DNA from: Bacillus changyiensis
GTDB taxonomy: Bacteria; Bacillota; Bacilli; Bacillales; Bacillaceae
Assembly: GCF_027706145.1 (NCBI RefSeq)
Contig: NZ_JAQFWW010000002.1
Span: forward strand, 434,001 to 498,000
Length of the DNA stretch: 64,000 nucleotides
Reading direction: 5' to 3'
Both the position numbers and the translations under genes were made by a program. The notes under the pieces are model-generated. The model was not told the origin of the DNA and did not search any database. It worked only from the letters and a program-made list of their open reading frames with translations. Of the stretch, positions 9,705 to 19,347 are shown piece by piece. Positions within the stretch are counted from its first letter, which is position 1. Each line of letters begins with the position of its first letter.

Positions 9705-10532
9705 TTAAAGAAAGTCAACAAATTTATCTCTGAATTTCATGTGCAAAAGCGAACCTGCTGTTAACAATAACAATGTGAAAATCCAGAAATACAATGTGTA
9801 TTTTATATCCTCAAAAAACCAAGTTCCACCCATAAAACTGTGTCTAAAACCATCAATAATATAAAAAAGCGGGTTCAGTTTAATGGCTGCCAACATGTTT
9901 GGATGGTTTTTCCCGAGCTGGTGGCTAATATCCCAAAAGACAGGGAGCAGGAAAAACAGTAGTCTTGTGACAGATTGCAACAGAAACTGATAGTCTCTAA
10001 CTAAGACGCTGATTGTCGAGTTAAACAAACTGAAAGAAAACATGAAGACAATCATACAAAATAAATAGTAAAAGTATTCTATCCAATGAACACTAGGATA
10101 AATCCCAAATGCTAATAATGCAATCACATAGATCCCCATCATCACAAAATAACTAAACAGGTTGGCCGCAATTGCAACTGATGGAAGGGCACTGATTGGA
10201 AAGTTCATTTTTGCGACCATATTGATCCGTTTAAACACACTATTTGAACCATCAAGAATGGTCGGACTGATGAAAAACCATGGAATCAAACCGGCCAGCA
10301 TCCAAATAATGAAAGGAACTTCCCCGATACCAGTAGATACGGCCCCGCTTTTTCTAATTCCCATCCCAAATACAAACCAATAAGCTAGCATCTGAATGAG
10401 CGGATTCAAAAACTGCCATAATACACCTAAATAGTTCATTTGGTATTTTGACTTTGTTTCATAAGCCGCTAATCGCAATATTAAAGGAAACGATGTTACT
10501 TGCTCTTTCACTATTCTCACTAATGCATTCAT
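9705..10532 (-). CDS. tagG: Teichoic acid ABC exporter permease
   Basis: This 275-residue ABC-2 type permease has six hydrophobic segments and pairs with TagH to export WTA. I placed the start at the ATG at 10532 because AAGGAAG lies 6 nt upstream and the result ([11 protein letters not shown]) matches the start and 275-residue length of B. subtilis TagG. An in-frame start at 10589 would add 19 residues and has no ribosome site. Motifs include [19 protein letters not shown] near the N-terminus and [14 protein letters not shown] near the end, typical of the TagG/Wzm family. Confidence 0.95.
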   Translation of the reverse strand: MNALVRIVKEQVTSFPLILRLAAYETKSKYQMNYLGVLWQFLNPLIQMLAYWFVFGMGIRKSGAVSTGIGEVPFIIWMLAGLIPWFFISPTILDGSNSVFKRINMVAKMNFPISALPSVAIAANLFSYFVMMGIYVIALLAFGIYPSVHWIEYFYYLFCMIVFMFSFSLFNSTISVLVRDYQFLLQSVTRLLFFLLPVFWDISHQLGKNHPNMLAAIKLNPLFYIIDGFRHSFMGGTWFFEDIKYTLYFWIFTLLLLTAGSLLHMKFRDKFVDFL

Positions 10533-10597
10533 TCTAATCTTCCTTAGGATAAAAGTTTTGGGCCTTAAAGAACTAAAATTTAAAAGCACCGCTCTAT

Positions 10598-10626
10598 ATT
10601 GTAACAGAATTCAGTTTTTTTTTCAC
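10598..10626 (-). promoter_or_regulatory. Sigma-A promoter of tagGH
   Basis: On the minus strand GTGAAA (10621-10626) and TACAAT (10598-10603) are separated by 17 nt, about 65 nt before the tagG start and just downstream of the terminator of the preceding operon. Confidence 0.6.
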
Positions 10627-10650
10627 TTTTGAAAAGACCGAACATGATGT

Positions 10651-10677
10651 AAAAAAACTGCCGTAAACCGACAGTTA
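10651..10677 (-). terminator. Terminator of the aminosugar/rml operon
   Basis: Read on the minus strand, AACTGTCGG and CGGCAGTT flank a short loop and are followed by a T7 run. It lies between the last GT2 gene and the tagGH promoter. A second AGACCT/AGGTCT hairpin (about 10689-10713) precedes it. Confidence 0.75.
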
Positions 10678-10716
10678 AATGTTTTATAGAGGTTTTAAGA
10701 CCTTTTATAAACAGGT

Positions 10717-12540
10717 CTAACTCCCACTAATTGACAAATTATTTTTTTTCGTCTTGTATAATTGAATCATTTGTCTGCCTCTTTTAACTTTCAAACCAAA
10801 ATCACCGGCATATTTTTCTTCGCTTAACCTGTAATGCTTCTTGCGTAATACAAAATAAAAGTCGTATGTCATATATTCATCAAAGAAATGATCCCAGAGG
10901 ATTTCATATTCACATGAAGATTTTTGTACTAAAAAGATCTTTTCTTTGGTTAATCTGTTTTTCAAATAAAAAACAGCACCACTATCTAAAGGTTTATTTG
11001 TCAATAATGTTAATTGATTTTGTTCAAAATGAATAGATGAAACTGAAAAGTTCATCAACTTTAAAGACAAATGGCCTTTTGGCGTAAAATAAAATTTAAA
11101 ATCCTCTTTAAAACTCATCTCAGATTTTTTATAAGAGATTAAGTTCTTTTTTGATATTCTAAATTTCTCTTGTTTATTTTTGTAATTGAAAATGAAATAA
11201 ATATCATAAAGACCAGTAGATTCGTTTTCAAAACAGGTAAGAGGAATTGTCACACTAAAAAGACCTTGATCATTTTTAATGAAATCAAACGACTTTTTCT
11301 TGTCCGTATCATGACGTGATTCAAACGAAATTTCAATTGTCACATCATCTTTAAAGATTTCTGGAAGGTCTAAATGTTCGATATGAACAGCATTTTGATC
11401 AACCGATATGTTCTCTATTTTAATAAAATCTTTTTTTAGGACCTTGATTTCAAATAGCTCATCAGGGATCAACAGCTCTTCATTTCTGAAAAACGGCAGG
11501 GCCCAAAAATATCTGTTATTTTCTTCGATAATGTCCCCTTTTGGATTTGCTGCTACGAAATACATTAATTCTTCTCTTAAATCATTCAGTATCAAGTAGA
11601 TATATAGATTATTCAATATCCCTATTTCATTTTCATAAATATCTTCTATCCTTAATAAAAACTCTTTCGTTTTTTCATAGTAAATATCTCTGAATTTTTT
11701 ACTGAATGCAATATTCTGAATCGGGAAAAAGATCCTTTCGATATTTCTCTTTAAAAACTCATTTGTCAGTTCTGGATCTCCAAACTCTTCAAAATAACCA
11801 AGCTGATAATCAATTGACTCCATTCTGTCGAGAAAATTATTGAGATCGCCATTTAACTGAGTAATTGACTTTTGAGTTGCTTCTTCTCCTCTTTTTCTCC
11901 ACAAATAGACTAAATCAGTAATAATTGCAATCCGATTTGCATTTAAGAAAGCTTTGTGAACCATCGGCCTATCCGCATAAAGCATTTTCGGCGGCATAAA
12001 ACAATCGTGTTCAAACATCAGGCTTCTTTTGAAGATTTTATTCCAATAAAACCCATCATAAAAGATGTCCAAAAAACCTTTTATATCATCAATGATTCTG
12101 TTCTCTTTCCAAACTTCGCGTTCTTTTTTATAAAGAATTTCTTTTTGGACACCATCAATCAAAATATTTGGTCTACCGATGACAATATCAGCCTCTGTTT
12201 TTTTAGCTTCATTGTACATCTTTTCATATGCGTTCAATGGCACGATATCATCTGAGTCCATAACTGTCACAAACTCACCGCTTGCGTGGTGCAACCCATT
12301 ATTACCGGCAATCGCACCTCCGCTGTTTTTTTGATTGATGACTTTTACATTGTGATAAAATCTGTATTCATCGATAATGAGGTGACTATCATCAGGACTT
12401 TCATCATTTACAATGATAATCTCTATTTCTTTAAGTGTTTGATTGACTAAAGAGTCCAAACATTCTCTTAAATAGTTTTCTGTATTATAGACTAAGACAA
12501 CAACACTTAACTTATATTTATCATTTGACAATGTTTTCAC
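10717..12540 (-). CDS. GT2 glycosyltransferase with C-terminal beta domain (GgaA/GgaB N-half-like)
   Basis: The 607-residue protein has an N-terminal GT-A fold: VVLVYNTENYLRECLDSLVN, VNDESPDDS for nucleotide binding and DSDD as metal motif. A helical region and ~250 residues of beta-rich sequence follow, containing FKFYFTPKGHLSLKL. The same arrangement is found in GgaA/GgaB, which make the poly(GlcNAc-GalNAc-P) minor teichoic acid of B. subtilis 168 at this map position. It is the last gene of the rmlA-led operon, 9 nt after the aminotransferase gene. By context it probably transfers the aminodeoxyhexose made by that operon; this is inference. The region is very AT-rich. Confidence 0.85.
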   Translation of the reverse strand: MKTLSNDKYKLSVVVLVYNTENYLRECLDSLVNQTLKEIEIIIVNDESPDDSHLIIDEYRFYHNVKVINQKNSGGAIAGNNGLHHASGEFVTVMDSDDIVPLNAYEKMYNEAKKTEADIVIGRPNILIDGVQKEILYKKEREVWKENRIIDDIKGFLDIFYDGFYWNKIFKRSLMFEHDCFMPPKMLYADRPMVHKAFLNANRIAIITDLVYLWRKRGEEATQKSITQLNGDLNNFLDRMESIDYQLGYFEEFGDPELTNEFLKRNIERIFFPIQNIAFSKKFRDIYYEKTKEFLLRIEDIYENEIGILNNLYIYLILNDLREELMYFVAANPKGDIIEENNRYFWALPFFRNEELLIPDELFEIKVLKKDFIKIENISVDQNAVHIEHLDLPEIFKDDVTIEISFESRHDTDKKKSFDFIKNDQGLFSVTIPLTCFENESTGLYDIYFIFNYKNKQEKFRISKKNLISYKKSEMSFKEDFKFYFTPKGHLSLKLMNFSVSSIHFEQNQLTLLTNKPLDSGAVFYLKNRLTKEKIFLVQKSSCEYEILWDHFFDEYMTYDFYFVLRKKHYRLSEEKYAGDFGLKVKRGRQMIQLYKTKKNNLSISGS

Positions 12541-12549
12541 CTTACTAAC

Positions 12550-13689
12550 TTAATTTTTTCTTGAGCTAGTCAGACTAATGTTTTTTGTCAGCGTCTTAAT
12601 GATTTCACAAATTTGCTCAATCGTATTCTCATCTAGATCTGTATACATTGGCAAAGCTAACATTCGATTACTAACATCTGACGCGTTTAAAGTATTTCCT
12701 TTATCCAATTCACAATAAGTAAATTCATTGCACAAAGGATAAAAATATTTTCTAGTATACAAATTATATTTTTTTGCCTCATGAAAAACGTAATCTCGAA
12801 TTTCTTTTTGTTCAAATAACACTGGGAAATACGAGTAGTTATGAGACACACCTTCTAATTCCGCCAACATTTTAATATCTGGGAACCCTGCAAAATATTT
12901 TTTGTAATAGAAATAAACTTGTTTTCTTTTCATGATATCGAGGTCAAACGTCTCTAAATTGACGATCCCCATTGCGGCTTGGAATTCATTCATTTTGGCA
13001 TTCACACCTGGCATATCAACAGAGTCTTCGGCTGATATACCAAAATTTTTCATGATTTTCAGCTTACTTTCTAAGGCAGCATCTTTAAATGTAAGAAGGC
13101 CGCCTTCGATTGAATGAAACACTTTAGTCGCATGCATACTGAACATCGAAATGTCACCGAACTCAGCTATACTTTTGCCATCAATTGTGACACCAAAAGC
13201 ATGTGCCGCATCATAAATGACTTTTAAATTGTACTGCTTGGCAATTCTTTCAATCTCATACACATTACAAGGGTTCCCATAAACATGGACAGCTATAATA
13301 GCAGAAGTCTTTTCATTAATAAGCTTCTCAATTTGCCTTGTATCAATATTGTAAGTTTGAGTTTCGATATCACAGAACACTGGTTTTAACCCTGTATTTA
13401 AAATAGCTTGCGTTGTTGAGGCAAATGTAAATGGTGTTGTAATAACCTCTCCGCTTAAATTCAGACTTTTCAAAGCTAACTCTAAAGCAGAATGTCCATT
13501 CACAAACAATTCTAAGTGCTTTACATTTAAAAATGTCTTCAAAGCTGTTTTAAATTCCTCATGAAGCGGACCATTGTTACTTAACCAGTGATTGTCCCAG
13601 ATCTTTTGAATTTTTGCAGTATAGGCTTCAATAGGCGGTAACTTGGGCTTTGTTACATTGATTCGTTCAGCAAATTTTAAGTGATTCAT
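12550..13689 (-). CDS. DegT/DnrJ/EryC1-type sugar aminotransferase
   Basis: This 379-residue PLP enzyme carries TTPFTFASTTQAIL (cofactor phosphate site), YDAAHAFG (PLP-contacting Asp) and SMHATKVFHSIEGG, whose Lys is the Schiff-base residue. These are the hallmarks of nucleotide-sugar aminotransferases. RmlA and RmlB in the same operon make dTDP-4-keto-6-deoxyglucose and no rmlC or rmlD is present. The likeliest reaction is therefore C4 transamination to dTDP-4-amino-4,6-dideoxyglucose (as in VioA) or the galacto isomer (as in WecE). A C3 aminotransferase would need an isomerase, which is not seen. The start lies 3 nt after the ATP-grasp gene, implying coupling. Confidence 0.85.
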   Translation of the reverse strand: MNHLKFAERINVTKPKLPPIEAYTAKIQKIWDNHWLSNNGPLHEEFKTALKTFLNVKHLELFVNGHSALELALKSLNLSGEVITTPFTFASTTQAILNTGLKPVFCDIETQTYNIDTRQIEKLINEKTSAIIAVHVYGNPCNVYEIERIAKQYNLKVIYDAAHAFGVTIDGKSIAEFGDISMFSMHATKVFHSIEGGLLTFKDAALESKLKIMKNFGISAEDSVDMPGVNAKMNEFQAAMGIVNLETFDLDIMKRKQVYFYYKKYFAGFPDIKMLAELEGVSHNYSYFPVLFEQKEIRDYVFHEAKKYNLYTRKYFYPLCNEFTYCELDKGNTLNASDVSNRMLALPMYTDLDENTIEQICEIIKTLTKNISLTSSRKN

Positions 13690-13692
13690 CTT

Positions 13693-14976
13693 TTAATATC
13701 TCCAGTCAATTAAAGCTTCAACAGAATCGACATCAAACACAGGAATATTCAAACGTCCAATATCTGACCGTTCTTGAAAAGAGTCATCGATAAAAATAGC
13801 CGGAACATCTTTGTCAATAAAAGCCGATTTCTTTTCATCTTTACTTAAATGAATAATTTCATCAAATAGCTCAATGCTAATTTTTAATTTTTTTAAAGTC
13901 GCCTTAATATCGTGAATATGTTTCGTAATTAAAATTAGTTGTTTTTCATCTCTTACACATTGATATAAAAACTGCATCAACAGTGGGTTCACCCGTTCAT
14001 AATGTGTGACCGTATCGTCAAAATCGACATAAACTCTTTGATATTCATAATTGAGATAAAACCGATTGATTAAAGCTCTATCAACTTCTACTTCAAAATC
14101 ATTGTCTGAAACATCCAATTTATAACCTAGTCTGTCATAAAGGCTGAGAAGCGAAAAATTCACACCTTTGTTTCTATACAAACTCATCGTTCCAGCAATA
14201 CGGGGAGCAATTTCAAGCAGTTTAAACTGCCCGTTCACATCTATTTTCAACTGAAAAAACCAAGCCCCGCGGAATTCCAGTTTTTGATTGATTCGGTGGG
14301 CAATTTCTTTTGTCGATGAATCTAATGGCATAGTGACCGAGTTAACGCTTATTCCACTTTTAATCCTTTTTCGTTCTCTTTTTCCAACGAATTTTAATTC
14401 ACCATTTTTGTCGGTAAAGCAGTCAATTGTGTACTCTTTACCTGGCAAGTATTCTAAAATCAATAGATCTTTCGCTTGATCCAGATGAAACTTTAATTCT
14501 TCCTTATTGCGAGCTAAAGCGATTCCTTTGGAACCTTGTCCGACATCTGGCTTTAAAAACACCGGAAATTCACTTACGTCATCGATACTTTCAAACATTT
14601 CCGGGACAAAGTCTTGGTCTGAAAAGAATTCATAAGTTCTCTTTTTTGATCTTGCAATTTCGCAAGTTTCTGCAGAAGAAGTCATAATCTCTGCATTCAA
14701 ATTGTTTCTCTCTTGAGCAAGCTTTAAGACCACACTATCATGCGCAGGGAAGATAAAATCGATTTGATATTGAGCGATGATCTCATTTAACCGAGTTAAA
14801 AAGTTGGGATCATCAATATGCGGAAGATTTTCAATATAGTTTTTATACACGAATCTTCCATGATCAGCTACACTTGATGCCCCAAAAAGTTTAATATTTT
14901 TAGCGAATCTTAATGAATTGTGAATCTCTAAACCAATTTCAGACCCGCACGGAAATACTAAAATATTTTTATTCAA
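13693..14976 (-). CDS. ATP-grasp ligase fused to a HAD-like domain
   Basis: The 427-residue protein has two parts. Residues ~1-310 are a CarB/PylC-type ATP-grasp enzyme: a pre-ATP-grasp Rossmann part (ILVFPCGSEIG), glycine-rich loop KPDVGQGSKGI, LEYLPGKEYTIDCF and the metal-binding LLEIAPRIAG. Residues ~320-427 look like a small HAD domain with VDFDDTVTH (DxD motif I), LITKH, a Lys in SKDEKKSAF and FIDDSFQER (motif IV). ATP-grasp enzymes join a carboxylate to an amine through an acyl phosphate. Here the amine may be the 4-amino group made by the neighbouring aminotransferase, giving an amino-acyl or acyl sugar. Substrate and the HAD role are unknown. Confidence 0.8.
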   Translation of the reverse strand: MNKNILVFPCGSEIGLEIHNSLRFAKNIKLFGASSVADHGRFVYKNYIENLPHIDDPNFLTRLNEIIAQYQIDFIFPAHDSVVLKLAQERNNLNAEIMTSSAETCEIARSKKRTYEFFSDQDFVPEMFESIDDVSEFPVFLKPDVGQGSKGIALARNKEELKFHLDQAKDLLILEYLPGKEYTIDCFTDKNGELKFVGKRERKRIKSGISVNSVTMPLDSSTKEIAHRINQKLEFRGAWFFQLKIDVNGQFKLLEIAPRIAGTMSLYRNKGVNFSLLSLYDRLGYKLDVSDNDFEVEVDRALINRFYLNYEYQRVYVDFDDTVTHYERVNPLLMQFLYQCVRDEKQLILITKHIHDIKATLKKLKISIELFDEIIHLSKDEKKSAFIDKDVPAIFIDDSFQERSDIGRLNIPVFDVDSVEALIDWRY

Positions 14977-14988
14977 CGATTTCCCTCC

Positions 14989-16983
14989 TTACTGTTCAAA
15001 TACAGTCTTGATAACCTGTGCAGAAGAGTCGCCTTTTTCCAAATAGCAATACGTATTTAAAAACTCATTGTATCGATTTTTGTATTGTCTTTGGACTTGG
15101 TCAATATTTCGAATAGCACTGAGTAATTCTCCATTATCAGTTAAAATTGGACCAGGCAAATCTTTTTTCATATCAAGATAAAAACCTCTTATTTTATCTT
15201 TATAAAGTTCAAAGTCATACGCATAAAATAGAATTGGACGTTTTGTATGAGCATATTCGAAAAATACCGAAGAATAATCGGTAATTAAAATATCTGAAAT
15301 TAGATATAGTTCTTGTATATCATCATAAGAGGAAAGATCAAATACCGATGATTGAAGCTCTTCAGCAATTTGAAGAGATTCAGAAATTAAGTGATGCATT
15401 CTTAAGATTAGAACATGATCTTCTGATAGTTGTTCTTGAAATTGTTCAAGATCAATCTTCAGATCAAAAACATGATTCCACGAACCGGAAGCTTGATTAT
15501 CTCGCCAAGTCGGAGCATATAAAATGACCTTTTTATCTTTGGGAATCCCAATTTTCTCCTTAATTTGTGCTGCTTTATCGGCAGCATTTTCATGATAGAA
15601 TATATCATTTGAAGGATAGCCTACTTCCAGCATCTGTTTCTTAAATTTAAACGCCCTTTTAAAAATGTTGCTTGAGTATCGATTAGCGGACAGCATGTAA
15701 TCCCAATTTCGCGATTCTATATAAAAATTTTCTCTTGCCATTTTTTCAGGGCCGTCTACTTCAATATCGTATCCGAGTTTTTTCAATGGTGTACCATGCC
15801 ATGTTTGCAGATAAATATTCCCTTCTCGTTTTCGGTGTACAGGGAAAATAATATTACTAACCCAATATTTCGAAAGTGCCAAATACTTATAGTATTCTTC
15901 ACTTTCACGACTCACAATAATTGGATGACCGGGAATCTCACCATCTCCCGAGTATGACCAAACAAATGTAAACCGATCACCGTAACCCAATTTGAGCATT
16001 TCTTCATAAACATATTTAGGATTGCCTGAATAACTTTTCCCTAAGAAACTTTCAAAAAAGACCATCTCTTTTAAAGAAGCCGTTTCACAAGTTTCATTGA
16101 AAACTGATTTTCCTTTTGCAATGCCATACGTTCTTTCAAATTGCTGCTTATCCGTGTACCAAAGTGCAAGACTTTCTTTGCCCATTGTGGCATAAAGAAT
16201 CGAATGAAGATCATCGACATCCTGATTAATGAGCAGGTATCTATCTTCTTCTTTATCAAAATTAGCGTAACCACTCATTTCAATTAATTCTTTGAAAATC
16301 ACCTGATTTGAACCATTTCTAATTTGTAATAATAAATCCCATCTACTGTTCACTGCTAAATCACGTCTTAATTTATCAATCAGAATCAGTTTTTTAAACT
16401 GCAAGCTATTTTGTTCACAATGAATATCGAGATTAAATCCGTAAGCTTTTTTATTGTCTCTTCTTATCATAATCAGTTCCATTTTACTTACTTTATCTAA
16501 AGCGTCAAAGCTTTCAATTTGCCCTTCAATATAAAAGTTTTTACCGACTGTTTTCAGTTCTGTTATTTGCTGAAAATACAATACTCGCTGCATATTAAAG
16601 GATAAAAAGTTGTTTTTCGTTTTATAAGAATTGACTTTGAAATTCTGTTGTTTATTGATTGCTAAAAAACCATGATTTTCTTTTGAAAAAGGTGTTCTTT
16701 TTTGAAAAAATTTATGCTGGAACTTGATCTGAACGTAAAAGTCTAATACATGGTAATCTGTTAAACATAGCAGATCATCATATTCAAACTTCGCCTTGTT
16801 ATTGACAATTTTTCTTTTTAACCTTCTGCCCGTTTTCCTATCTTTTATGACAAAAAATTTTTCGCCAATGAACGGAAGTAAACCTGAAAACTGAAATGAT
16901 AAGATGTCATGATTAGAATCTATACTGACTCTATGATTTTCTATACTCCTGTACATTAGTTTTTTGATCAGTTTTTTTATCAT
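14989..16983 (-). CDS. CDP-glycerol glycerophosphotransferase family protein (TagF-like)
   Basis: The C-terminal ~380 residues of this 664-residue protein carry the TagF signatures: LQTWHGTPLKKLGYD with its catalytic His, LSANRYSS, APTWRDNQ, LRMHH and ILITDYSSVFFEYA. The N-terminal ~250 residues are beta-rich and contain FKVNSYKTKNNFLSFNM. I set the start at the ATG at 16983, with GGAGTTC just upstream. A start at 17061 would overlap rmlB by 55 nt without a ribosome site. Being inside the aminosugar operon, it may build a second polyol-phosphate polymer or add glycerol-P between sugars. This would make it a third polymerase-class enzyme next to TagF and TarL. Confidence 0.85.
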   Translation of the reverse strand: MIKKLIKKLMYRSIENHRVSIDSNHDILSFQFSGLLPFIGEKFFVIKDRKTGRRLKRKIVNNKAKFEYDDLLCLTDYHVLDFYVQIKFQHKFFQKRTPFSKENHGFLAINKQQNFKVNSYKTKNNFLSFNMQRVLYFQQITELKTVGKNFYIEGQIESFDALDKVSKMELIMIRRDNKKAYGFNLDIHCEQNSLQFKKLILIDKLRRDLAVNSRWDLLLQIRNGSNQVIFKELIEMSGYANFDKEEDRYLLINQDVDDLHSILYATMGKESLALWYTDKQQFERTYGIAKGKSVFNETCETASLKEMVFFESFLGKSYSGNPKYVYEEMLKLGYGDRFTFVWSYSGDGEIPGHPIIVSRESEEYYKYLALSKYWVSNIIFPVHRKREGNIYLQTWHGTPLKKLGYDIEVDGPEKMARENFYIESRNWDYMLSANRYSSNIFKRAFKFKKQMLEVGYPSNDIFYHENAADKAAQIKEKIGIPKDKKVILYAPTWRDNQASGSWNHVFDLKIDLEQFQEQLSEDHVLILRMHHLISESLQIAEELQSSVFDLSSYDDIQELYLISDILITDYSSVFFEYAHTKRPILFYAYDFELYKDKIRGFYLDMKKDLPGPILTDNGELLSAIRNIDQVQRQYKNRYNEFLNTYCYLEKGDSSAQVIKTVFEQ

Positions 16984-17006
16984 ATTTGAACTCCGCTTCA
17001 ATTTGA

Positions 17007-18032
17007 TTAATATGTTCTCTTCATCACATTTTTCAGCCAATCTTGATTTTCTAGATACCATTTAATCGTTTCTTGAATACCTGTTTCAAAATTCACAGCA
17101 GGTGTCCATCCTAGTTCTGTCATGATTTTGTTAGCATCAATTGCATATCGTCTATCATGGCCTTTTCTGTCTTTGACATATGTGATCAATTCTTCTGTAA
17201 TCTTCTCATCGACATGTTCATGCAAATATTTTATAATCGTTTTCACTAGTTCTACATTTGTCTTTTCATTAAGACCGCCTATATTATAGATTTCTCCTGG
17301 TGCTGCATCTTTAATGACAAGATCAATTGCTTTACAATGGTCTTCAACATATAACCAATCCCTTATATTCAATCCATCACCATACAAAGGAATATTTTTA
17401 TGGTTGAGACAATTGTTAATGACTAATGGAATGATCTTTTCAGGGAATTGATAAGGTCCATAATTATTTGAACATCTCGTAATATTAATAGGAAATTGAT
17501 AAGTGTCAAAATATGATTTTACAATCATATCGGCTGATGCTTTACTTGCAGAATATGGGCTGTGCGGATCCAGAGGTGTTTGTTCAGAAAACAGCCCCTC
17601 TTCTCCTAGAGAACCATACACCTCATCAGTCGAAACTTGAATGAATTTTTTATTTGCTTTGAATTCTCCGTTTTCTAATTCCCATTTGTCCTTAGCTACA
17701 TTTAACAAATTTGCAGTCCCTAAAACATTGGTTTTCACGAAGATTTCAGGAGTTTGAATACTGCGATCGACATGTGATTCTGCTGCAAAATTGACAACAT
17801 AATCAATATCATGTGCTTCGAAAATCTCTTTTATCGCCTGTTTATCCGTAATATCTGCTTTTACAAAATGATAACGGTCGTTTCCCTCAACTTTGGATAG
17901 GTTTTCAAGATTTCCCGCATAGGTTAAACTGTCGACATTAATGATGAAAGCATCATGATGATTGTTTAACATATAATGAATAAAATTAGCTCCAATAAAT
18001 CCTGCTCCACCAGTTACCAAATAAACCTTCAT
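17007..18032 (-). CDS. rmlB: dTDP-glucose 4,6-dehydratase
   Basis: This 341-residue short-chain dehydrogenase fold protein converts dTDP-glucose to dTDP-4-keto-6-deoxyglucose. It has TGGAGFIGANF (7-17) for NAD binding, STDEVYG (134-140) with the catalytic Asp-Glu pair, and the YxxxK pair at Tyr160/Lys164. It is preceded 11 nt upstream by rmlA. Without rmlC/rmlD nearby, the keto sugar probably goes to the aminotransferase at 12550-13689 rather than to rhamnose. Confidence 0.95.
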   Translation of the reverse strand: MKVYLVTGGAGFIGANFIHYMLNNHHDAFIINVDSLTYAGNLENLSKVEGNDRYHFVKADITDKQAIKEIFEAHDIDYVVNFAAESHVDRSIQTPEIFVKTNVLGTANLLNVAKDKWELENGEFKANKKFIQVSTDEVYGSLGEEGLFSEQTPLDPHSPYSASKASADMIVKSYFDTYQFPINITRCSNNYGPYQFPEKIIPLVINNCLNHKNIPLYGDGLNIRDWLYVEDHCKAIDLVIKDAAPGEIYNIGGLNEKTNVELVKTIIKYLHEHVDEKITEELITYVKDRKGHDRRYAIDANKIMTELGWTPAVNFETGIQETIKWYLENQDWLKNVMKRTY

Positions 18033-18043
18033 GGCTTCTCTCC

Positions 18044-18931
18044 TTAAACTAAATGAAAATTATCGTTATTTTCCAGAATTTTTAGTAAATATTTTCCGTA
18101 TTCTGTCTTGCACAACGGTTCTGCAAGCCGTCTTAGTTCTTCGGCGTTAATATAACCTTTTCTAAATGCAATCTCTTCAAGTGACGCAATATAAAGTCCT
18201 TGTCTATTTTGAACAGCTTCAACATAGTTGCTCGCTTCTAACAAGCTTTTATGAGTACCTGTATCTAACCAAGCCATCCCTCTTCCAATTAACTCAACTT
18301 TTAAGTTTCCCTTTTTTAAATAAGCTTCATTAATTGAACTGATCTCAAGCTCACCTCTAGCAGATGGCTGAATCGTTTTCGCTATTTCTACAACATGATG
18401 GTCATAAAAATATAACCCCGGTACTGCATAATTTGATTTAGGATTCTCTGGTTTTTCTTCTATACCTAAGACATTTCCTTCACGATCAAACTCAACGACA
18501 CCATAATCGCTTGGATTTTTCACATAATAGCCAAAGACCAGTGCGCCTTCTTTCAAAGTAACAGCTTTTTCTAGAACTTCTGTAAAACCTTGTCCATAAA
18601 AGATATTGTCACCTAAAACAAGAGCAACGTTATCATTTCCGATAAACTTTTCACCGATGATAAATGCATCAGCAAGCCCTCTAGGATGATCCTGAACCGC
18701 ATAACTAAACGTGATTCCTAAATCTTCCCCAGTCCCAAGCAAATTTTTAAAGTATGGAATATCTCTTGATGTAGAAATGATCAAGATGTCTCTAATTCCG
18801 CTTAACATCAAGACTGATAAAGGATAGTAGATCATCGGTTTATCATAAACAGGCACCAATTGTTTGGAAACCCCTCTTGTTATTGGATAAAGTCTTGAAC
18901 CTGTCCCTCCAGCCAGCACGATACCTTTCAT
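18044..18931 (-). CDS. rmlA: Glucose-1-phosphate thymidylyltransferase
   Basis: The 295-residue enzyme makes dTDP-glucose from dTTP and glucose-1-phosphate. [11 protein letters not shown] (6-16) and the Lys of [11 protein letters not shown] form the nucleotidyltransferase site. [12 protein letters not shown] near residue 220 is typical of RmlA. The start has GGGAGG 6 nt upstream. It is the first gene of a six-gene minus-strand operon that ends at the terminator near 10660, with intergenic gaps of only 3-23 nt. Confidence 0.95.
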   Translation of the reverse strand: MKGIVLAGGTGSRLYPITRGVSKQLVPVYDKPMIYYPLSVLMLSGIRDILIISTSRDIPYFKNLLGTGEDLGITFSYAVQDHPRGLADAFIIGEKFIGNDNVALVLGDNIFYGQGFTEVLEKAVTLKEGALVFGYYVKNPSDYGVVEFDREGNVLGIEEKPENPKSNYAVPGLYFYDHHVVEIAKTIQPSARGELEISSINEAYLKKGNLKVELIGRGMAWLDTGTHKSLLEASNYVEAVQNRQGLYIASLEEIAFRKGYINAEELRRLAEPLCKTEYGKYLLKILENNDNFHLV

Positions 18932-19347
18932 TTTTTACCTCCCTATTTATATATAAAAAGTATTGTATTTATAAAAGAAAGATTTTATTCTTCAATAATT
19001 TTTGTGAATACTATACTATAAAAATATTAACACTGATTTTTCCAAAAATGAATCTCTAAATTTTGTAAATAATCACCGCGTTATATTCAGGAAAAAAGAA
19101 TAAATAAACGGTTTTCCTTTGTGGATGTCTGTTCAAACTGAAAATTTTGATGTTTCGCAGTGTATTAAATTGCAAAAATAATTTCCATGCTATAAAATAG
19201 AACAAAAGAACCATTAATAACTAACTCCGAGTAATAATAACATAGATATAGCGGAAAGTTAAGTTCTTAATATAGAACAAAGACTACTTTTGAACCACAT
19301 CTTTGGAATCATAAAACATCTTCTTTCTTTTAGAAATGATTTCATCA
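18932..19347. other. AT-rich intergenic region with rmlA operon promoter
   Basis: No gene is seen. On the minus strand overlapping TATAGT hexamers (19010-19020) lie 18-24 nt after TTGGAA (19040-19045), a plausible but imperfect sigma-A promoter for rmlA. The long leader (~80 nt) is A/T-rich. On the plus strand TTGCAA (19170-19175) and TAAAAT (19193-19198) at 17-nt spacing form a second promoter-like pair with no coding gene behind it. Confidence 0.4.

Noticed and set aside
10717-18931. Annotating the operon as rhamnose synthesis
   Set aside because: rmlC and rmlD are not in the window, and an aminotransferase and ATP-grasp ligase are, so rhamnose is not the natural reading.
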